Assembly: GCA_963377175.1 (NCBI GenBank)
Contig: CAUJNA010003248.1
Coordinates: 1 to 64,000 of the forward strand
Direction: 5' to 3'
Origin: Effrenium voratum
Taxonomy: Eukaryota; Sar; Dinophyceae; Suessiales; Symbiodiniaceae
Length of the DNA: 64,000 bases
Shown: one piece after another, positions 60,580 to 64,000 of the stretch
Layout: each line of letters starts with the position of its first letter
Position numbering within the stretch: position 1 is the first letter of the stretch
Position numbers and translations under genes: made by a program
The notes under the pieces: generated by a model
What the model was told of the DNA's origin: nothing
Databases searched by the model: none
What the model saw: only the letters and a program-made list of their open reading frames with translations

Positions 60580-60833
60580 ATGCAGCGAGGCTAGCGCAAG
60601 ATGCTGAAGCCGCGGGCGACCTGGACGAGTCCAGCATGCTGCGAGAGGAGGTGGACATTGCTTTGCAATGCTTTCTCTGACAGTGCTACTTGAGGAAAAA
60701 GGCCATATTTGTTCATTTGGTCTGTCAATATCATCTTATGATATGTATCAAATCATTTTTGTACATCCCATGTGTCGATCTGCAGGCGGCAGCCTCCTTG
60801 CAGAAGCTGGAAAAGGAGATCTCAGAAGCCGAG
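60580..60833 (+). CDS. Two-exon fragment of a coiled-coil protein
   Basis: Exon 60580-60650 (after TTCCAG) reads ARLAQDAEAAGDLDESSMLR and ends at GAG|GTGGAC. Exon 60786-60833 (after CTGCAG) reads AAASLQKLEKEISEAE and ends GAG|GTGTCG. Both joins are phase 0. The composition is that of a charged coiled coil. The rest of the gene is not identified, and no family is recognised. Confidence 0.4.
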
Positions 60834-61806
60834 GTGTCGAGAACAAGATTTCAGTCGATGTGAGGATGCAATGTCATGTTGAGAAGATCAAGATGCTTAA
60901 AGTGGACAGTGCTTTTTGTCCAAGCCCACTTTTGTTGAGTCTGAAGTATTCAAGCCCGGCGAGTGTTTTTGCAAGAGTGGGCGAGGCGTGAGGCAGGTTT
61001 GTGTATGAGACGTTTGTTTCCCAGACTTTTGCGGTTTAAATCCCTATTTTGCCCGCAATAATTGGTGATGGAGATTGAATGGGCCTCCCTCCAAAGTGGT
61101 AGGTGGAGATACATACTTGTGTACATGTGCATTAAAACGCTCGCAACTAAAACTCAGCATTTAGTCAAACGAGTCCAATAAGACAGCAGGATGCCAACAC
61201 AAAATATGCATACAAATGTCTACACCTCAGCGTGCCCAATAGCAACAGGAACGCAAGGACAAATGACACACCCAAGCTAGCACAACACAAAGCAGGTCAA
61301 AATCACAGCCCTGATCACTGATCCCTGTAGCAAGAATGAAACATGTTGTTGCTGTTGTACCTGCCAGCGCTTAGCCAGGTGAGTGTCAGGCGTCTCTTGT
61401 TGTGAATGGCCTTTCATAACTCGAATCGGGATTCGCGTGTAGTCGTATTGCTGAAGCAAGGTGGATTGCGTTTGCCCACTCATTCCGCGTCGTCAATATC
61501 TTTGGCGCTACTCAGATAGACACCGTGTCACATTTGCTTCATGTCCACCTTGCCAACGTCTAGGCCGTCGGTGAGAAGTCATACGCAGACCCAACGTACA
61601 GACAATGTGCTTTCCAAGTCATCAAGGGTAGTCACTACAGCAACATATTCCGGGGACAGCAAGTAACATGCCGCTGTTGCCAAGCAAAAACAATGCGTTA
61701 TATGCTAAAACAATGCTTAACTGACACTCAGCTACACAATCGACCACGCAGCCAATCGGCCTGAAGGCTCCCTGCAAGAATGACATGAGGTCCCAGGGGG
61801 TCAGTG

Positions 61807-61904
61807 CATCGTCTGTACACGCGGAATTCGGATCGTCTGTACACGCGGGACCGGATCGTCTCTGCACGCGGGCCTTTTTTGCCCCGGATCGTTTGTACAC
61901 GCAG
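61807..61904 (+). repeat. Four direct copies of a GATCGTCTGTACACGCGG-like unit
   Basis: Units start near 61807, 61831, 61854 and 61887, spaced 23-33 bp, each ending CACGCGG or CACGCAG. The reverse complement of the same unit recurs about 1 kb downstream. Confidence 0.75.
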
Positions 61905-62139
61905 TGCTTACTGCTATGCACAAGAAGGGACAGGGGCGTTGACAGCTGCATGTTTCCTTGCCTTTCTGTCGTATGAACATAGGAAATGTTGTGTTCCGTT
62001 GTCTCCTGTGCGGTTTACCTCTGTCAGCCGCTCTCAATTTTGCTCGGGGTAAAGAATGTGGTGTATATGCATTAAAGGTTTGACAAGTCTCTTGCACTTC
62101 GTGTGTAAATCAGGGGGACAGACTTTCGCCCGGCTTCGC

Positions 62140-62815
62140 TTTCACCCAACCCCCACCCCCACCCCCACCCCCACCCCACCCCCCCTCCCCAATACCCCAC
62201 CCCATCTGTTACGCGTGAGCGGGTGCGCTTGCTAGGTGGCAGGCATGTGCGCAGTGCTGGGCGGGCGTGTGTGAGCGGGTGTGCCCCACCCCACCCCAAC
62301 CTCCCCAAAGCCTGACCCCAGCCCAGCCCACCCTGAGCAGGCGCTCATTAAGGCGGCAGGCATGTGTTGCACGTGAGTGGGCGTGCTTATCAGGTGGCAG
62401 GCATGCGTGCAGCGCTGGGCGGGCGCGCGTGAGCGGGTGTGCTTATTAGGTGGTAAGCGTGGATGCAGCGCTAGGCGGACGCGCGTGAGCGGGTGTGCCC
62501 CACCCCGCCCCGCCCCAGCCCCCACCCCCACCCCACCCTTCCCCAATACCGCACCCCATCTGTTGCACGTGAGCGGGTATGCTTATTAGGTGGCAGGCAT
62601 GTGCTTACCATTCCCCCGCCTCCCCACCCACCCCCCACCCCTTCGGGCTACTCTTCCGCATGCGTGGAAACAGCGCTGAGCGGGTGCACTTGAGCGGGTG
62701 TGCTTACCATTCCCCCCTCCCGCCCACCACCCCCACCCCCCCACAGTGCTGAGCGGGCGCACTTGAGCGGGTGTGCTTACCAATCCCCCCCCCCCACCCC
62801 CCCACCCTGCCAAAA
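62140..62815. repeat. C-rich blocks alternating with a GAGCGGGTGTGCTTATTAGG minisatellite
   Basis: Several degenerate units containing GTGAGCGGGTGTGCTTATTA, GGTGGCAGGCATG and GCAGCGCTGGGCGGGCG alternate with CCCCACCCC runs (62143-62200, 62285-62335, 62497-62550, 62605-62640, 62713-62745, 62785-62810). Confidence 0.8.
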
Positions 62816-62816
62816 G

Positions 62817-62945
62817 TGTGTGTGTGTGTACAGATGAGCCAGATGACAGAAACCTTGTGTGCGCAGATGATCCAGAGTGCATGGCGCAATAAGTGAGGAA
62901 AGCCTGTGTGTACAGATGATCCAGATTTGTGTGCGCAGATGATCC
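62817..62945 (-). repeat. Inverted copies of the 61807 repeat unit
   Basis: Four copies of GTGTGTACAGATGATCC or GTGTGCGCAGATGATCC, the reverse complement of the GGATCGTCTGTACACGC units at 61807-61904. The two sets bracket the C-rich block. Confidence 0.7.
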
Positions 62946-63697
62946 CCTGCCCTCCCAGGGCGCCAACCAATTTCCAAGGGGCCGCAGAGGACCTCCTTAG
63001 GACGATTTGTTTGAGAGCTCTTGAGACAAGGTTGTACCCCTTTTCGCAGACCAATTCCAAAGCACGAAGCCAATACCGACATCAAACAAAACGGAATCAA
63101 ACAAAACGGGGTCAATGTCAAACCCAACCAACATGCAGCCGTCACTTCTCAAGCAGCATCAAGACGAAGCCAATGCAGAAATGCAAACCAGATTTACTAC
63201 AGAAATCAAATGGAATGGACCAACAACCAACGGCAACAAGACAGCATCCACGACTAACTAGAATGCTTGATGGAAAGTGAGTTGAACTCAGGGTTTGCAC
63301 TTTAGGTTGTCCTCCCCCTGAGTCCAAGCTTTTTTGGGTGGCGTGTTTTGGTGTGAAGGTCCAGATGATGATGGGGGGCCGCTATGACTTCCAACATTGT
63401 CAGCCACTTGGACTTGACTTAGAGCATTCTCCGCCGCAATTTGGAGCTTGCTACGCCCAGGATCAGTATCTACGCGGGGGCTGGAGGTGATGAAGCCTGT
63501 GATTGGGTTTGCATGTTGGAGTTCCGCCCTTAGATCAGGAGTTGGCTTAGTATTTGCATGCTCTGGTGCTCAGTGAAATGGGCACGCAAGGCGCATGTAC
63601 TGCAACTACGCACAGCAGAAGGGCTGGGCGACGAAGCGGGTGAATTTCACCGAAGGCGCTCAGCGACAACTCTCAGAGTCTTCTGCCCCCGCAAAAA

Positions 63698-63812
63698 ATA
63701 GCAACAACAACTACAACTACAACTACAACAACAACCACAACCACAACCACATCCACAACCACAACCGCAACCGCAACCGCAACCGCAACCGCAACCGCAA
63801 CCGCAACAGCAA

Positions 63813-63861
<49 letters not shown>

Positions 63862-63862
63862 C

Positions 63863-63909
<47 letters not shown>

Positions 63910-64000
63910 CCACAACAACCACAACAACGACATCAACAACATCAACTGCTGCAACAGCAGCACCAGCAACAGCAACAACAACAGCAACAGCAGCAGCAGC
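63698..64000. repeat. CAN trinucleotide / hexanucleotide repeat, runs off the window
   Basis: Blocks of ACAACT, AACCAC, AACCGC, AACAGC and CAA follow each other to the last base. The blocks mostly share a 6-bp period with one changing position, suggesting expansion with point mutation. Confidence 0.9.

Larger units (their letters stand above)
60834..64000. other. Host region, minisatellites and simple repeats, no firm gene
   Basis: Apart from the repeats listed separately I see no gene. Short open frames in the C-rich and CAN-repeat parts are composition artefacts. Confidence 0.5.

Noticed and set aside
63647..63987. Cys- and Val/Leu-only frames at the right edge
   Set aside because: Artefacts of the CAN trinucleotide repeat.

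Overview
The window is nuclear DNA of a unicellular eukaryote, almost certainly a dinoflagellate. I infer this from four things: a mid-GC, repeat-rich background; sparse genes all on the + strand; a multi-exon gene whose best model uses GT, GC and GA splice donors; and a Ty1/copia polyprotein with extra domains I know from dinoflagellate elements. I cannot name the genus.

Layout. (1) 304-2811: an intronless eEF2 gene. (2) 3392-25376: a GDA1/CD39-family nucleoside phosphatase (apyrase) split over at least 18 small exons. I rebuilt it by hand from conserved apyrase motifs; every exon join is phase-consistent. (3) 14453-22137: a Ty1/copia retrotransposon with 134-bp LTRs and an AATG target duplication, lying in the 11-kb intron 15 of the apyrase. 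Its polyprotein carries a cytosine-methyltransferase-like domain between protease and integrase and is broken by about five frame changes. (4) 25473-46307: a very AT-rich 20.8-kb Polinton-like provirus with about 0.5-kb terminal inverted repeats, AG...CT ends and a CCTTT target duplication, starting 97 bp after the apyrase stop. (5) 46308-64000: repeat-rich host DNA with a small two-exon gene at 53.4-53.9 kb, a coiled-coil fragment at 60.6-60.8 kb, and large low-complexity tracts.

The provirus is the main object. Its morphogenesis genes are a packaging ATPase, a major capsid protein, a penton/minor capsid candidate, a fibre-like protein ending in an S74 chaperone domain, and a lipase with an intact triad. 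Its replication and integration genes are a 1,334-residue protein that appears to join a family-B-like polymerase, an SF1 helicase and an HNH-like domain, and an RVE integrase. It also has a cytosine-5 methyltransferase and about a dozen small genes, several with short Cys/His motifs. Two upstream motif classes separate the polymerase and right-end genes from the structural genes, suggesting an early/late programme. The TIRs match over their outer 423 bp and all hallmark frames are open, so the insertion looks recent.

Dispersed 100-145-bp inverted-repeat elements (TIR about TGGCYRTGGGTCAAAA, two internal types) occur throughout the host DNA, including apyrase introns, but I saw none in the provirus or the copia body.
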